From Micropruina sp. (GTDB lineage: Bacteria > Actinomycetota > Actinomycetes > Propionibacteriales > Propionibacteriaceae): a DNA stretch of 5,626 bases. Below are positions 5,427 to 5,626 of this stretch, one piece after another. How positions within the stretch are numbered: position 1 is the stretch's first letter; every line of letters starts with the position of its first letter. Location: positions 521,241 through 526,866 of the forward strand of contig CP059261.1 of NCBI GenBank assembly GCA_013693855.1, in the 5' to 3' direction. A program made the translations under genes and the position numbers. Below the pieces are notes generated by a model. The model saw only the letters and a list, made by a program, of their open reading frames with translations, was not told the origin of the DNA and did no database searches.

Positions 5427-5626
5427 TCACTCCGACGGCCCCGGGGTCAGGCCACTTCGTGAAAGGGAGAGTCGCAGTCCGAGAGCGTTGGTGACCTTGA
5501 GGACGGTGGACCAGGTGGGGTTGCCGTCTGCGGAGAGCGCCTTGTACAGGCCGTCGCGGCTCATGCCGACCCGTCGGGCGAGTTCGCTCATGTTGCGGGA
5601 GCGCGCGATCACACCGAGGGCGCGGG
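5427..5626 (-). CDS. HigA-like HTH antitoxin of an addiction module, 5' end outside window
   Basis: C-terminal part of a small helix-turn-helix protein of the addiction-module antidote type (HigA/HI1420-like). Such proteins neutralise a RelE/HigB-type mRNA-cleaving toxin and bind their own promoter. The frame is open to the window edge and reads RALGVIARSRNMSELARR, then VGMSRDGLYKALSADGNP and TWSTVLKVTNALGLRLS. This is the characteristic HTH, with its (S/R)x(E/D)xLYKALS..GNP block, followed by a short tail ending SGLTPGPSE. GTG 5612 could serve as a start, but RALG before it is conserved in the family, so the gene probably begins beyond the right edge. In most such modules the toxin precedes the antitoxin, so it too is expected outside the window. 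The stop lies 34 bp from the primase start on the same strand, which allows co-transcription. Confidence 0.85.
   Translation of the reverse strand, partial: RALGVIARSRNMSELARRVGMSRDGLYKALSADGNPTWSTVLKVTNALGLRLSLSRSGLTPGPSE

Noticed and set aside
1..5626. tRNA, rRNA, CRISPR array, riboswitch
   Set aside because: No regularly spaced repeats with unique spacers and no recognisable RNA gene were seen. Almost every base is accounted for by genes, gene remnants or IS ends.

Overview
High-GC actinobacterial DNA. The codon use, the galactosidase pair and the IS21 transposase relatives point to an actinomycete, perhaps of the Cellulomonas/Arthrobacter kind; that placement is inference. From left to right the window holds four blocks: the 3' end of a sugar-utilisation operon, the remains of a conflict-system gene, an insertion sequence inside that gene, and the edge of a toxin-antitoxin module.

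Block 1 (1-1920, + strand): the C-terminal part of a GH2 beta-galactosidase (1-963) overlaps by ATGA a GH36 alpha-galactosidase gene (960-1920). The second gene is dead as written. It has two single-base losses in G runs (about 1048-1050 and 1276-1279) and it stops exactly where the catalytic barrel should begin.

Block 2 (about 1914-2570 plus 4755-5392, - strand): two pieces of one gene for an archaeo-eukaryotic primase (AEP) protein of the TOTE conflict-system type, normally an AEP joined to an SF2 helicase. The N-terminal piece carries the primase DFD and SGxGxHxW motifs. The second piece carries the rest of the primase region and the linker before the helicase. Removing the insertion sequence and one copy of its 5-bp target duplication restores the reading frame exactly. 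The gene also has an in-frame TAA (2379-2381) and loses its whole helicase half at about 1920, where it abuts the equally truncated, convergent alpha-galactosidase gene. One deletion that removed both 3' ends is the simplest explanation.

Block 3 (2571-4754): a 2184-bp IS21-family element with istA (transposase) and istB (AAA+ helper), imperfect terminal inverted repeats beginning TGTC, internal tandem end repeats, and a perfect AGCCC target duplication. istB contains what looks like a compensated pair of frameshifts just after the Walker A motif.

Block 4 (5427-5626, - strand): the C-terminal part of a HigA-like helix-turn-helix antitoxin, 34 bp upstream of the primase gene and on the same strand. 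The partner toxin is not in the window and probably lies beyond the right edge.

No RNA gene, CRISPR array or intergenic stretch above 300 bp is present. The main story is a decayed TOTE-type defence gene next to a toxin-antitoxin module, broken by IS21 and by a deletion reaching into a galactoside operon. Because several lesions are 1-base losses in G/C runs, sequencing error must be excluded before calling all of them biological.
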